This document shows positions 1-12,057 of a stretch of 33,537 nt of DNA, piece by piece. Under the pieces are notes generated by a model, which was given only the letters and a program-made list of their open reading frames with translations, was not told the origin of the DNA and did no database searches. Both the position numbers and the translations under genes were made by a program. The DNA is from Hofstenia miamia. Its lineage: Eukaryota > Xenacoelomorpha > Acoela > Hofsteniidae. The first letter of the stretch is position 1. Every line of letters starts with the position of its first letter. Location: the NCBI GenBank assembly GCA_900660155.1, contig CABFPE010000749.1, positions 94,024-127,560 of the forward strand, in the 5' to 3' direction.

Positions 1-377
1 CAGACTTGTCAACGAGCCGACATTTCCAAGCTCGGCTCGGCTCGTTTAAATTTTGTGTAAGTTCGGCTCGGCTCGGTTGGGTTCGCCACATAAAATCCTT
101 GAATGAGGTTAGTTTTAGCTCGGTATTTTTTTAAAAATATTGTGCTCAAAGAATTTTTTATATAGCTCTTCCTATTATTTAATAAACATTTCTTAAATAA
201 GATTATAGGAAAGGCATACTGACTGCAAAAAATAAGAAAAATCTCCATAATCAAATTAACAAGCGGAACTATAGATTTGCTTTGCCTAAAATAGGCTCGT
301 TTTGGGCTCGTTCTACATCAAATACTGTGCTCAAGCTCGGCTCGGCTCTTTAGAAGTTCGGCTCGTTCACAAGTCTG
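1..377 (+). mobile_element. hAT-like MITE with GGCTCG-rich ends, copy 1
   Basis: A non-autonomous DNA element of 377 bp. It starts CAGACTTGTCAACGAGCCGA and ends in the inverted form of the same 20 bases with one mismatch. Both ends hold tandem GGCTCG / CGAGCC units over roughly 60-80 bp, while the middle is AT-rich and non-coding. Two further copies lie at 10937-11299 and 21748-22083, and both of those have exact 8-bp target-site duplications, which is the hAT signature. Here the right flank is taccatat, but the left flank is outside the window, so the duplication cannot be tested. The long minus-strand open frame inside (9-254) only reads through the repeat and is not a gene. Assignment to hAT rests on TSD length and the CA...TG termini, not on a transposase. 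Confidence 0.9.
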
Positions 378-385
378 TACCATAT

Positions 386-1292
386 GTATATATGCCTTTC
401 AAACTCTCTATAAAATCATAATAGAAAACTGAAATCTCTGATATATTCATGTTCAGAAAATTAAAATGATGCATTATCTCACTGTCTCTCTGAAGAAACA
501 CTGAAATTAAGCTTAATATTCACTATCATTATAAATCTTCCAACTAATTCCAAAATTAACACAAATCACATTTTCAATTTTTTAACTTTGCCAATGGTCG
601 GAATATTTTTGCAAGAATAATTCTTGTTCTTCATTTTCATCATCACAAGAATTAAATTGACTCTCTTTAATATCTTCTTCAGAGTCATTCATTTGTATCT
701 TTCTGCTTAACTGTTCTCTCAGTGATGTTCCTAATCAGCCCACGAAAATAAATATTTTGTTTTTTTAATTTAATTTTGTTTAAATGTTTTTTAATTTTCT
801 TAAAATATAATTTATAGACATGCATATATTTACTCTTGGAAATTTATTAACTTTTTTAGTTAAGATTCTTTTCTTTTCTATGGCTATTGTAATTTTAGCA
901 TAAAATTTTAAATAATTTTAATTTTAAAAAATACCAATGAAATTAGATGAGCACAGCTACGGCTACCTTTTGACATATAAACCTATAGTGATTAATTTAT
1001 AGGCAAAAGAACAATGTTGAATATTAAGCATGACATGAGTAATAATTAAATAAAGTTTTCTCATTGTGTAACATTGCTATTTACCACAATGTTCCTGCTT
1101 ATCCTATTTGACGATACTCAATAGGGTTGGTTCAAAGATTTATATTCAAATTCAATACCAAGCACCTAGTACAAAAATCTAAAAACAAATTTGTGTGACA
1201 TGCCAAAAGTCATCAATATTTTTTTAATTTTAGAATTTATAGCAAAAACCTTACATTTTTGAATTGGGTTTCTTGAATTTTATCAACATTTT
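386..1292. other. AT-rich stretch without recognisable gene
   Basis: No coding frame, RNA gene or element termini were recognised here. The sequence is AT-rich with short homopolymer runs, typical of intergenic or intronic DNA. Confidence 0.5.
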
Positions 1293-1564
1293 CAGGCGCG
1301 TACCTAGGGGGGGGGTCGTTGGGTGCGAACGACCCCCTTTTTATATGAGCTGCCCTTTTGGAATTAAAGTTAGTGTATTTTATATGGTAAACAAATATGG
1401 TAAACCATATTTGTTATTCCACGTGCGTGGTGCTATATATATATATGTATTACATTACTGAACCCCATGATTGTTAATATACACATCAGTAGAAAAATAA
1501 CTTTTTCATTTTTTGTAAAAAAAGAATGCCTTTCTCAGAAAAATCCAACCTAGGTACGCGCCTG
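1293..1564. mobile_element. 272-bp TIR element (MITE)
   Basis: The two ends are exact inverted repeats of 16 bp: CAGGCGCGTACCTAGG at 1293 and its complement ending at 1564. Just inside the left end a run of G leads into a hairpin, gggggtcgtt / aacgaccccc, with a short loop. The interior is AT-rich and non-coding. CAGGNGCG termini are common in animal hAT MITEs, but the flanks (aacatttt and atatttaa) are not a clean 8-bp duplication, so the superfamily is uncertain. The plus-strand open frame at 1264-1461 is a read-through of this element. Confidence 0.75.
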
Positions 1565-2203
1565 ATATTTAACAATATTGATTGAATAACAGACTAAGCA
1601 CACATTCATATTATTATGTGAAACTCTTGTAATTTAATTATGCGATTGGTCTATTTTGTAGTGAATATTGCAAAAATTTCCTAAAAATCACAACATGCTA
1701 TTATTAAAGTGTAATTTGAAATTTGAAAAAATTAGAAAAATTGCACAAATTCTATGTTGCCTGTTTCCATTTTTGGAGTCAGTAGATGATGGTGAAGTCT
1801 GTGCATAGTAATGAATTTTAAAAATTCAACAGTTTGTGCCCCAACCACCCCCCTTAGTATCCAATTATGCACTTAGCATTTTTTCTACATTTAAGCCTCC
1901 TCTAAACAATTTCTATGTATCCGCCCTGAGTCTAGCCCGTTACATGCCAATCTCTGCATGCGTTCTTGAGTAGTGAGCGCTTAAAATTTTTTTAAAGAAA
2001 AAAGAGATTTTAAAAAAATTCCAAAATTGCTTAATATTAATAGGGAAGTTTTTCTTAAAATTCGAAAATTAAAGTCGTTGAATTCTAACGGCTGGATCAG
2101 TTTTCTCAAGCGTATTATGAAACTAGTGCTGTGACGTAAAAACCTGTTTCACATGAATGTAATAGGTTCTATTGACTGGAACAAAGATTTTATTGAAGAT
2201 AAA

Positions 2204-2205
<2 letters not shown>
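1565..2205. other. AT-rich stretch, no gene seen
   Basis: Nothing coding was recognised. The 3' part of this stretch ends in tatgtatccgccctg (about 1914-1928), which looks like one terminus of another hAT MITE, but no partner end was found. Confidence 0.4.
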
Positions 2206-2234
<29 letters not shown>

Positions 2235-2236
2235 TA
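2206..2236. repeat. (TA)n microsatellite
   Basis: An uninterrupted TA dinucleotide run about 25 bp long. A shorter TA run lies near 2642-2660. Confidence 0.9.
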
Positions 2237-2327
2237 ATGTTAGCTTGACGTTAGAATAGACCGGTTTCGATTTTAAATATTCATAAATATCACAATAACG
2301 CGGTAATAAATTTACAATAACTACACT

Positions 2328-2543
2328 TTGTTAATTAATATTGCATGCACTTCTAAAATAAAATTAATGTTAACATGCTTTGTTGCAAGATATGTGGATG
2401 ATATATTTTCGATCTTTGAAAACCAAGAAGAAGCTAAAGAATTCTTAAATTATCTAAATAACATTGTACCCGAAATCAAATTTTCTATGGAAACTGAAAT
2501 CAACAACAAACCCAATAAATATTTTTGGTTGCAGCAAAGATGA
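2328..2543 (+). pseudogene. Penelope-like element reverse transcriptase fragment
   Basis: The 71-codon frame contains RYVDDIFSIF (YVDD encoded at 2391-2402), followed by a helix rich in E and K, LNNIVPEIKF and SMETEINN. This order matches the catalytic motif C region of Penelope-like retrotransposon RTs, where a Y-V-D-D box is followed by an 'LN..HP.IKFT.E.E' segment. The upstream fingers and palm motifs and the downstream endonuclease are absent, so it is a short remnant. Residues before about position 20 look unrelated. About 100 bp upstream (near 2260) the sequence gaccggtttcg resembles sequence near PLE termini, but that is weak. The two aspartates are intact; the rest of the enzyme is missing, so no activity is expected. 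Confidence 0.75.
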
Positions 2544-2824
2544 ATTTTGGTAGAATTTGTAATGAGCACGTTACACATTGAATTTGTATTCAAAATTAAA
2601 CCAAATTTAATTAGTATTTAATAAAAGCTAAAGAAGAAAAAAATATATATATATATATATTTATACGTTTTTAAACGTTAACTGGGGCTTTCAAAATGAT
2701 TTTTTTCGGTCAAAACGTATTTGCAAGATTTTATTAAAATGAAAATGTTAATTTTGCGGATAGTTAGCATGGTTGTAATGCCAAAAAAGTCTAAAATATT
2801 GTGTAAGCTCAAAACTTTTTTTAG

Positions 2825-3004
2825 GCCAAAACTGAAAATCAACTATTAATCCAAGGGCGTCTAAATAGAACGATTCCCAACGCTGAAAAGAAATTGTTTG
2901 TTATTGATGCTATTGGTTCCAATTGGAATATTGGGTATTTTCTTGAATGTAGAAAACCTGTTATCAAGAAGAACCTGAGAAAACGTGAAGCTTCTATTTT
3001 TTAG
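2825..3004 (+). CDS. Unrecognised 59-codon open segment, possible 3' exon
   Basis: An open stretch of 59 codons ending in TAG, directly preceded by a pyrimidine-rich tract and AG (cttttttttag at 2814-2824) that would serve as a splice acceptor. The peptide is well mixed and charged (for example KKLFVIDAIGSNWNIGYF, then a lysine/arginine-rich tail KKNLRKRE), unlike the low-complexity frames elsewhere. There is no ATG at its start, so it would have to be a terminal exon or an element fragment. I do not recognise the family. It could also be a chance open frame. Confidence 0.25.
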   Translation, partial: AKTENQLLIQGRLNRTIPNAEKKLFVIDAIGSNWNIGYFLECRKPVIKKNLRKREASIF

Positions 3005-4380
3005 AAAGTTATTTTACAATTGTGTTCTATCTATGAATCATGGAGGTTATATTCTCCTCTGTATTTTTTGGACAGGGGGCTTCCTTTCTTGCCACATCTT
3101 TGAATTATAGACTTATATGCGGTTGAAATATTGTAATTGTTAGCTAGGGTGTCTTCCAATCTCCTCCATTTAGTGCACAATCAATTCAGTGTATTGTCCA
3201 AAATACACGAAATACGATAAAGTACACTAGTATGTGGCCTAAAATATCTTATACAATGTGTTTGATTTCTCCTACAATTAGCTGTAGTTTGTCGATAACG
3301 CATTATTGATATGGATTAAGCAAAAATACACGAAATGCCTACACGAGATTATGGAAAACCTACTTGCAATTTAATACAATACATAAATAATACACGAAGT
3401 TGTCAATAGACAACAACACACTGCCTCCGCCTGTACCTGTTCAACTGTGGTACTAGCATGTGTGGTACATTGCTATGGACATTTGCAAGCTTCTCATTGG
3501 ACGAATGCAATATAACGTCCCATCTCATCTCATATCATTTTTCTATGAATCAATGGGTATTTCGTCCTTTGACTACAAAGAAAGCTATGAAGTAGCTTAA
3601 AAATATGCGCTTGATGAAATATTTTGGGTTTTTATGGTGGGGCAGTAGATATTTCCCATCATAAAGCAGATTTTATACCCATTGTTTTTGTTGGGTTATT
3701 TAGTATTTAAGTTTTAAACTACAGCGCATATTAATTTTTGAAACTAAACTGTTTCCTACACATACATATAAATGTATCTAGCAAAGTGGTAAGATTAAAT
3801 CCATTACAATAGTTTATATTAATTTATTAATTAGTTTCTTATATTGCATAACGAGTTCTCTAAATTTATGCTTCAAAATTACTATTAGAATTACTGCAGA
3901 TATTAAAGTAACCATTTTGTAATTATGTTCTGTGAATTAAAGTGAAGAATATCTTCAAAAAAAGTTTTATTTGATGTATGATCTACATTACATCTTTGAA
4001 ATATTTTTTTTATTTACACAATGATATATAGAGTGACATAAACAAATTAAATTGCTATAAAAATTAGGACTAATATTAATAGTAATAATTTTTTGTTGCA
4101 TTTCAACAACACAGACAGTTTTACTATTTATCATAGTTTCAATAAAAAACAAAATTGTTTATGTGTGTTGCCATAGACATCACTTTAAAATCTGAACGCT
4201 AGCTGTGGTAAGAATTTGAATGTTTAAGCAAAAATCGGATTTTTTATCAAACAAATTTAATATTTTAATGTACTTCAAATACACGAATAATTTTCATGAC
4301 AATTTTTCATCGTAGCAAGGAAGCACACTTAAGCAAAATCTCAGAATTCCCGCACTATCCCATAGAGATGAGTCACTGTT
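3005..4380. other. Stretch without recognisable gene
   Basis: No coding frame longer than the background was recognised. The short phrase aatacacgaa recurs near 3204, 3328 and 3392, suggesting a diffuse repeat, but no boundaries could be set. Confidence 0.4.
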
Positions 4381-4390
4381 TACGAATAAT

Positions 4391-4674
4391 ATTTTAACAA
4401 GACAATGCTCCATGTCAAACTGCTAATCGGGTAAAAGATTGTCTGCAACAATAAAATATTCGTTTAATGAAGAGGCCTTTAAAGAGCCTGGACTAAAATC
4501 CTATAGAAAATTAGTGGCAAATCATGAGAGAACACGTACAGACAATAACTAGCAATAAAAGAAGAAACCCCTGAGCATTATAAGAAACTGGAAGTCTTGC
4601 AGAAGTTATAAAAACAAAAACTTCCACACTTTGTATTAATTGTTTATCAAACCATCCTAATGAATTATTGGACC
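4391..4674 (+). pseudogene. Tc1-like transposase C-terminal remnant
   Basis: One frame reads through QDNAPC (second catalytic aspartate, 4401-4403), then TANRVKDCLQQ, NIRLMKRP, SLD-stop-NPIEN and WQIMREHV. This is the order of the second half of the Tc1-family DDE domain (QDNAPCHTA ... SPDLNPIENLW). The D of QDNA and the E of NPIEN are still visible. At least five in-frame stops (TAA, TAG or TGA) interrupt it, and no N-terminal helix-turn-helix or first aspartate was found upstream, so it is a 5'-truncated, long-dead copy. Its C-terminal tail after the catalytic region does not match the usual short Tc1 ending. No terminal inverted repeat was identified. Confidence 0.8.
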
Positions 4675-4888
4675 TATCTCAATGAATTTTGATTTTGGTA
4701 CCACCATTTTATTGAATTGTATTTATTTTCTAATATATGTTAGAAACTAATTGAGAAATGATTGTAATTTTTTACAGAGTGTGTATTGCACATACCTGCT
4801 TTAGATTAAATGAGTTTTATTATCCTCCCTAAAAAATTTATTTAGATAAATTAAAAATTCAAAATCGTTCTCTTATTTTGCCGGCTAC

Positions 4889-4923
<35 letters not shown>

Positions 4924-7140
4924 CGTATATGTTAAATGGAGAATGTTGCTATTTTGTTAAACTTTTGGTCTACGCATTTGCAGTCATGATGAAACCAATA
5001 TCGATATCTAACAGTTTAACTTTGACGAAAATAATTCAGTCACACCACGGGGTTCGAATTATTAGAAAAACGGACGTAAAATGAGCAAACTAAGGTAAAA
5101 AATGTGAAGATCGTTGCTAGCATTTCCTGAAAACTGAATAAAATATTTCGCAGTTGTTGTTTGTTCAAATGGTAGATATATTATTCAGCAATTCATTTGA
5201 TAACTATAGAGACATTTATGATAGTTCAGGTCCATAAATCGGGAATGTATGGTCAACCTTGCTGGTTTTCCCGAAATCAAATAAATTGCAAAAATTGCTG
5301 AAAAAGTTGATGTACATCTTGCCAAGAACAGCTAGGTTATAACTAACAGGACGCGGTACTCTAAATTCAGTAATTTTTTTAGAGGCCGACAACAAATTTT
5401 TATAAGTGACAAAGCTATTTTACAAAATTATACAATTTCCCTAGAATTCTAAAGTTTATACTGTCACCGTTTGTTTGCAGCATTGTTAGTGACTATGTTG
5501 AGTTGACTTACCTTTACTACAGTTAACTTTTAAAAAACTATTCGCAAATCGACGAAAAATTGCATCAGAATAGCAGAAACCAATATGCTTTACAGTGAAT
5601 TGAAAAAGTTTGAATACGTAATTAGAATACTTTGTTTCTACAATAGTAAATTGAGACAGTAAAAGCTGTGCAAATATGAATAAATATTGATCAGCATTTT
5701 ATTTTTCCACGGATACCAAACTGACGAATTCTGAGTAAGTTGCAGAAATTGAATGAGATTTGGATCTTCTGAAAGCTGTTCCTGTGAAGTTATATATCCA
5801 CATACATATCCTAGTAAAACGTTGAAAATGTTTTATTCCTTGCTATTTTTCTTAAAAATATTAACGTTTCTAAACAAAGTTTAATCATTTTTTTATAATG
5901 TCACATAACATTAAATAGAAAATTTATGGTTGAATGAATTATTCCATTTTTTAAGATAAACATGCATTAATTTTAAACATAATTATTTTACACAGGTTGG
6001 AATGATTTATGCAAATATATACTTTGACTTCAACAATACCTTAAAATGTGAATAGACAAATGCTAGTGAAATTAATGAAAAAGCAAATATATAAAAAATT
6101 TTGCACCTTTACAAAACTGACATTTAAGTGTCAAAATTTCTATTATAAGGAACTTTTTTGTAAAAGATAATAATGATGGTGTTTGTGAGCAAAATCAGTA
6201 AAAAGTGTGCTTATGAGTAAATTTCAAAAGCACTGTTACAAAAATCAAATGCTGTGAAAGATATCACAATTAAATAACTTCATACAAAAAGTTTGTGGCA
6301 AATCATGAATAACATTTTATTTATTAACAAATCACGTCGTTTTTGAGTCCATTATGAGGACAGATATTGACGTCTTTTGGACGGCTATAAATGTTGATTT
6401 AAGGACGTCCAAAGGACAAGTTCGTGTTACTAGGGTAGTAGGCTGATTTTTCTGCTTCACCGATATAGCAAAATCGATCGAGTCTACATCATTATCTGTT
6501 GGGGCTAATTGACAGCAAGTATTCTCAGAATGCGGCACTGATCTGATGCACAGGGACGCAGAGCGTTTTAAACTTCAAATTTAGTATGACATCTAATTCG
6601 GACAATCTTGAAAAAGTGCATTGAAATCCTAAAAAGTTTCGTGATTTCGGAGTGCATTAACTTTGAAGGTGTTAAAAATTTTGCCGTAATAATCAACGTC
6701 AAGAGCTGAGTTAACATGATATATAAAAACAATCATCTTTATGTGACACCTGTACAAGTTGCAGAAATTAAAAGTAGATTATGCAGGAAATTTTTCTATA
6801 TAAAAATTCAAACCATGTTACATGTGCTACTATATCATTATCATTACAGAATGGTAAATATACAAGTTTTATGACATGTAAAAAGTGTGATTTTTTCTGA
6901 GATTTGTTACTTCATAATCTCTAGGACGATGGTTATTCATCAAACTCTCAACAAATTCTGACTAAACTTCAGACATTGTGTCGGCTAAAATAAAGGCTGA
7001 CATCTTGTCTGGGAAGTTTGTAGACTGTTTGTTTAAATATTGATTTTGGACATTCTTGAATTTTTGTTTAAATTCCATTTATTGTTTTTTTAAAGTGTTA
7101 AAATTAGTCATAGCTAAATTGCAATTTACATTACAATTCA
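4675..7140. other. AT-rich stretch, no gene seen
   Basis: Only short background frames are present. A (TA)n run lies at 4892-4922. An imperfect hairpin, gtcttttggacg at 6372-6383 against cgtccaaaggac at 6406-6417 (11 of 12 paired), is the only other structure I could set bounds on. Confidence 0.4.
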
Positions 7141-7159
7141 AATTTTCTAATGGTCATCA

Positions 7160-7245
7160 CTTAATGAAGGTGGATTCTTCGGACGGTAATACCGCTTGAT
7201 CTTTACGAATGGCGTCTCATCAGGCCAGTGTTGTTACCGTCTAAA
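7160..7245 (-). repeat. Stem-loop with CTGATGAG, possible PLE end
   Basis: GACGGTAA (7182-7189) pairs with TTACCGTC (7234-7241). Read on the minus strand, the interval between them contains CTGATGAG (7216-7223), and GAAG follows the closing arm of the stem. PLE terminal repeats often carry hammerhead-like CTGATGA...GAAA cores. The match here is imperfect: the second box is GAAG and the internal stem does not pair cleanly, so an active ribozyme is unlikely. The stem itself is seen; the PLE link is an inference. Confidence 0.3.
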
Positions 7246-7259
7246 AGATTTTACATGAA

Positions 7260-10180
7260 AATATTTATATTAAAAAAAACTATTTCAAACAAGAATCGAT
7301 TGAATCATCTTTTAACATTTTAACAATTTTAAGCCTCATTCTTTGTTTATATAATAATGCGCGTGTTCCTACTTTAGGAGACCCAATTGAAGTGGCTTCA
7401 ATAGAAACATATTCATTTTGAATTATGTAAACAAAGGGAACTGTGTGAAATGATATGGGCTCAAATCACATAGTCACTGTAGCCATAGATATTGATAATT
7501 CGAAGGCAGTGTTGCAGGCAGCTCGGCTAATTTAGCATTTAGCTCAATTGCAAATTTCTGACTGATAGATGATGATGGAAATTGGATTTTTCAACTCATT
7601 TATTGGAGCAAGAATTAAAACTTAATTAGTTATTTAACAGCTTAATCAAACTCACACATTTTGCAAATTTTAATCGCATGTGACGTTTGCAAGCAACTTT
7701 TCCTTCTTCTATAATGGATTTTATTGATTTTCAGTAAGATTTTTTAACTTTTTTATCTACACAAAACAAAAGGATGTACTCAGAATTAGGACTGAATCCC
7801 TTTTCTTGGATTCTAGTATTTACAAAGTTATTTAAGGTCTAAGCAGTCCTTTTTATCACAGCACTAAAAATAAGCACGATACGCCTCAACCAGACAGAAT
7901 ATGTACAACTATTTACAGTAATAATTAACGGAGTGTTAACACACAAAAGAGAATAACAAGTATCTTACTTTAAAGAGATCTAAGAGGGAACAAAAGGGAC
8001 AAAACAGAAACACATAGAGCTAGTTTAATTGAAGGAAAATTACACACACGTACTTACTTTTGAAGGAGACTAGTAAAAAGAGACAATATGTGCACACGAA
8101 TAATCTAAAAAATTTAAAATATATGTACACTAGTGATTAAAAAATTAGATGTTTGGGATTTTCATTATATTCCTGAAATAGCCGGCGCAAGGGAAATATT
8201 AATTTTGGCTATTTATTGACAGGCCACTTATTTTAGTTGAAATACTTGCCTGAGACCAGCTTGCCATGGGCCAAAGTTTATAATGTCATTAGCAAAAGCT
8301 AAATATTGTATTGGATCTTCCTTGTGGTAAGAACCAACTAAAAATTAGATTGTACTACACCTAAAAAGGGAGGGCCAAATTAAATAAAATACAAGATAAA
8401 GAACTAGCCTTGACAAAACATCGTACCATAAAATGGGTTAACAGTCATTCTAAATCTTACCCGTGCATCGCGGGCAAAGATAGTAACCAAAACTTATCGG
8501 CATTTCTAAATGTTCATGCCAGTTGACCGGCCGGTCGACCTGTGTAGATCTTAGGAATATCAACCTGACCGGTATACAACCGATGGCAAATATATCCTAA
8601 TTTCCAAAATTGATTAGTTCCCAACTGAGTTAAGTACAATGATGAATATATTAAAAAACAATTTATAGAGTTAATAAAGAAACAAATTGCCGTAAATATG
8701 TACAAATTCATTAATATAAGTTGCTTCTTTGAGAACGATAATTGATTCCACTGTGTCATTTTGTCCTTAAAAAACTCAACCCAACGGGCAGGTCATACCC
8801 AACCGGTTTTAACAATGAACCAGTGTTTTAGACGTACCCGCTTGTAATTGTAGAGAATGTAATCGTATTCGCCATACCCATCGTTATGAGGTGGTGAACA
8901 CGGTAGCCGTTAGGTAGTAGCCATGCCCTCAGAGGCTTAATAGGAACGTCTGTTCTCAACAAATTTCTAACGCAGTGAACAAAATATTTTGATTCTTTTG
9001 GCAAGACTAGACAGGAAACGATTTTGTGCCTAGATTATGCAAAATCAAATCATGTCTAAACATTGATAAAGATTTCTTGAATTCTTTGTTTCTGAAAAGT
9101 TTTATATGAAAAATATTATTTAAAGTTGCTTATTTGAAGTGGAAAATAACATGAGTATTGATAATTTTCAACCAGGATTCTAATATACCCTGCCTTGAGT
9201 AAGAAGTCTCTAGTCCAAGAAAAATAAGATTACCAGAAAATGGCTCCTTTTGGGAGAACAAATTCGAAATTTGCTGAAATTAAAGCACGCTAAAGGATAT
9301 TGCAGCAATGAGGGAACAATTTTTTGAAATAATTTGACCAACCTAAGACTTCAGTTGGATTTTATAAAGTACCTGCCACTTTGGAAGGCTTCACTATTAA
9401 CTGAAATTCATATAGTTATACAAATGTTAATGAATTTTATTAATGAAAATGTTAGACGTAATTAGAGCAACTCGAAAATTAACATCATAAAATCATCAAT
9501 TTGTTAAGAATATAATAAAAAGTATTGCCTCGTATAAGTACCATAACCAATGGTTATCCATGTCCATTTTGACCTAGCGCATTGATGGATTGATCAACAA
9601 ACTACAGGTATAGTTTAATAAAGAACAATTTTGTAATACATTTAGTTTCTGAGAAACGCCATTGGAATTAAAGTGTGAAGATTGTCGGACAAAAGAACTT
9701 TTAGCTTAACTCCTAACTTAAAATCAAAATTGAAATGTCATTTAGCTAATGGCAGGTTTCTTTGAGGCTTCTTTATTGCGTTTCAAATTTAATCAATACC
9801 AATGCCCTGCCTTTCTTATTGGAATGGATTTCATTAGTTTGTAACAAGAGAGAGAGAGCATCAGACGTCGACTGATTCAGTGTTTTTCCATAAAAATCCT
9901 CAATAGTGGCGCCACGATACTTCGCAAATTGACGTTGTCCAATGAGATGTCAATACATCACCACAGATACACACTACTACAAATTGCCCATAATTTTCTC
10001 ATTCATAGAACAAAATAGAAAGCTTGTGAGTGTTTGATTTTATCCTATCGCAATTATCTTTCTTAGGGAGGGAAGGTAGGCTCTATATTTTGCTCTGTTC
10101 TACACAATAGTAGGGAGACAATTTCAAGGTAAAACTGTTTAACAGGTACTAAAACTACCATAATTATTTTGTTATCATGT
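7260..10180. other. Stretch without recognisable gene
   Basis: No supported coding region. A 12-bp perfect palindrome, gaccggccggtc, sits at 8525-8536, with a related accggt at 8572 and other GC-rich patches near 8780-8930; they stand out from the AT-rich background, but no TIR pair could be assigned. Confidence 0.4.
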
Positions 10181-10188
10181 GTGAACAG
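10181..10188. repeat. 8-bp TSD (left) of hAT-like element
   Basis: The sequence gtgaacag is identical to 12058-12065 on the other side of the element. Confidence 0.9.
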
Positions 10189-12057
10189 CAGAGTTGGAAT
10201 TGGGTTGGGCCTAAAGTTGGGTCAGGCTGGGCCGCGCCGGGCTTGGTCCGGAATTTCGACATAGTAATTTGGGCTGGGCCGGATTTGAGCCTAATGTTTT
10301 AATTGATATTTCAAATATAAGAAAATATTCACTTGAAAACTTAAACTTTGCAAATGACAAAAACATTATCTTTAAGTTTAACCAGCCCTGCATTGTTGGC
10401 TGGTGTAATAATTCTAACATTTATATTTTGTCTGCTACAAGCAAAGAGCTTTTATGAAAATTCCACTTACTTTGTGCTGATGTAAGTTGATGTAAGTTGG
10501 CCGAGAATTTTACAATCTTGGAAATAATTGGTGCCATCACTTATGTAAACTAAATTATTGGTGGCGGTAAGAGAATTTATGAAACGTGACACATATGATA
10601 CCTTGGACGTAGAGCATAGTACTCAGCAGGGGGTTGCACTATTTTAAGAGAAAGCATGCTTCAAAAAAGTAGTATTATTGTTAAGGTGACTAAATACCAA
10701 AATTTTTTTCCGTAAAATGTTACACAAATTGTTGTAGTAAAAGAAATTAACAACATTTTAAATGAAATTCGTATAAAAACTTATCAAATTTTTCAGTGAA
10801 ACTCCAGTAGTTTTGTAGAACGTGTAAAAATACATATACACATTAAAATAAGCATAAATCTCATTTTCATATAGAATGAATTTTAGGAAATGTTTGGATA
10901 AAAGATTAGCAGAATATAATGCTCTTGTTATGGTTCCAGACTTGTCAACGAGCCGAAATTTCTGAGCTCGGCTCGTTGTAATTTTGAGTAGGTTCGCCTC
11001 TGCTCGGCTCGGCTCGCCAAAAAATCTTTCAATGAGGCTCGTTTCAGCTCGATATATTTTTAAGATATTGCGCTCTCAGAATTGTTTACATGGCTCTTCT
11101 CATTATTTAATAAAAATTTCTAAAATGAGATTGTAAGAAAGGCATATTGAATGAAAAAATGAGAAAAATCTGCATAATCAAATTAACGAGCACTACTAAA
11201 AATTTGCATTTCTTAAAAACAGCTCGTTTTGGGCTCGTTATATATCCAATACTCTGCTCAAGCTTGGCTCGTTAAAAGCTCGGCTCGTTGACAAGTTTGT
11301 ATGGTTCCCTTTTCTTAAGTTTTGTTTACATGCAAAGGGTAATTGTAATAATCGATTTTAGTGTCAAAATTCGCAGTTAAATTTTGCCATGCCCAGTTAA
11401 TAATAAAATATCTGGACATTAAGCATATTGATTGTCTTACTTAACATTAAAATACTATCAATGGCAAAATTTTTATATGTTTTCCATAAAAGTCTAACCA
11501 AAAGATTAAAATGTATGCAGTTTCATTTATAAAAAGAGGAGACACACCTAATTTACATTGTGCACTCTGATTTTTGAGATTTCATTAATTTGTGAGAGAA
11601 GAAACCAACAAAAAGTTAAAAAAATCTCTTAGCAATTTAAGTTTATCAATACATAAATTTAAAACAATTTAGAAAATTTTTGTCTTTATTGCTAACATTT
11701 GAGAAAATACACATTCAATGCTCTTTGATAGCCAAATGCAATCATTTACAGGAAGGGCTCACGCTTGCTCTAGGCCTACGGCCCTGTATGACACGTTTAC
11801 TCCATTAAGGTTACAATTTGAACAGAATTGAATTAGCATTTATGAAGGACTAAATTGGATATGCACCTATGCACATGTTGATCAATAAATTATGAAAATT
11901 GTCCAATCAAATTCATAGACACTCTCATTGGTCTAAAAGAAAAATAATTTGTGCCGGGCCGGGCTAGGTCCGAATAATTGTTATTTTGGGCTTGGGCCCA
12001 AACTGCATTGGGCCGGACCGGGCTTGGGCCCAAAACATCAGCCTAATTCCAACTCTG
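10189..12057. mobile_element. 1.87-kb non-autonomous hAT-like element, GGGCC-rich ends
   Basis: The element starts CAGAGTTGGAATTGGG and ends in the inverted form (CCTAATTCCAACTCTG); the outer 13 bp pair perfectly. It is flanked by an exact 8-bp direct duplication, gtgaacag, at 10181-10188 and 12058-12065, the hallmark of hAT transposition. Inside each terminus lies a 70-120 bp array of GGGCC / GGGCCGGGC units. The middle is AT-rich and has no transposase frame, so mobility would have depended on an enzyme from elsewhere. A younger MITE with its own duplication is nested at 10937-11299; without it the element would be about 1.5 kb. The short frames on both strands at 10211-10457 are read-throughs of the GC-rich end. 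Confidence 0.9.
10937..11299 (+). mobile_element. hAT-like MITE with GGCTCG-rich ends, copy 2 (nested)
   Basis: A 363-bp copy in the same orientation as copy 1, starting CAGACTTGTCAACGAGCCGA and ending gctcgttgacaagtttg. It is bounded by an exact 8-bp duplication, tatggttc, at 10929-10936 and 11300-11307. Its AT-rich interior aligns with copy 1 along most of its length, with scattered substitutions. It sits inside the 1.87-kb hAT-like element, so it inserted later. Confidence 0.95.

Noticed and set aside
1914..1928. Possible terminus of another hAT MITE (gtatccgccctg)
   Set aside because: No matching inverted end or flanking duplication was found.
5045..5060. gggttcgaatt resembling a tRNA B box
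   Set aside because: No A box, acceptor stem or cloverleaf could be drawn around it.
6332..6538. 68-codon minus-strand frame
   Set aside because: No known motif; it overlaps an imperfect hairpin and looks like background.
7182..7241. Active hammerhead ribozyme
   Set aside because: CTGATGAG is present, but the second core box is GAAG and the inner stem does not pair, so it is listed only as a possible degraded PLE end.
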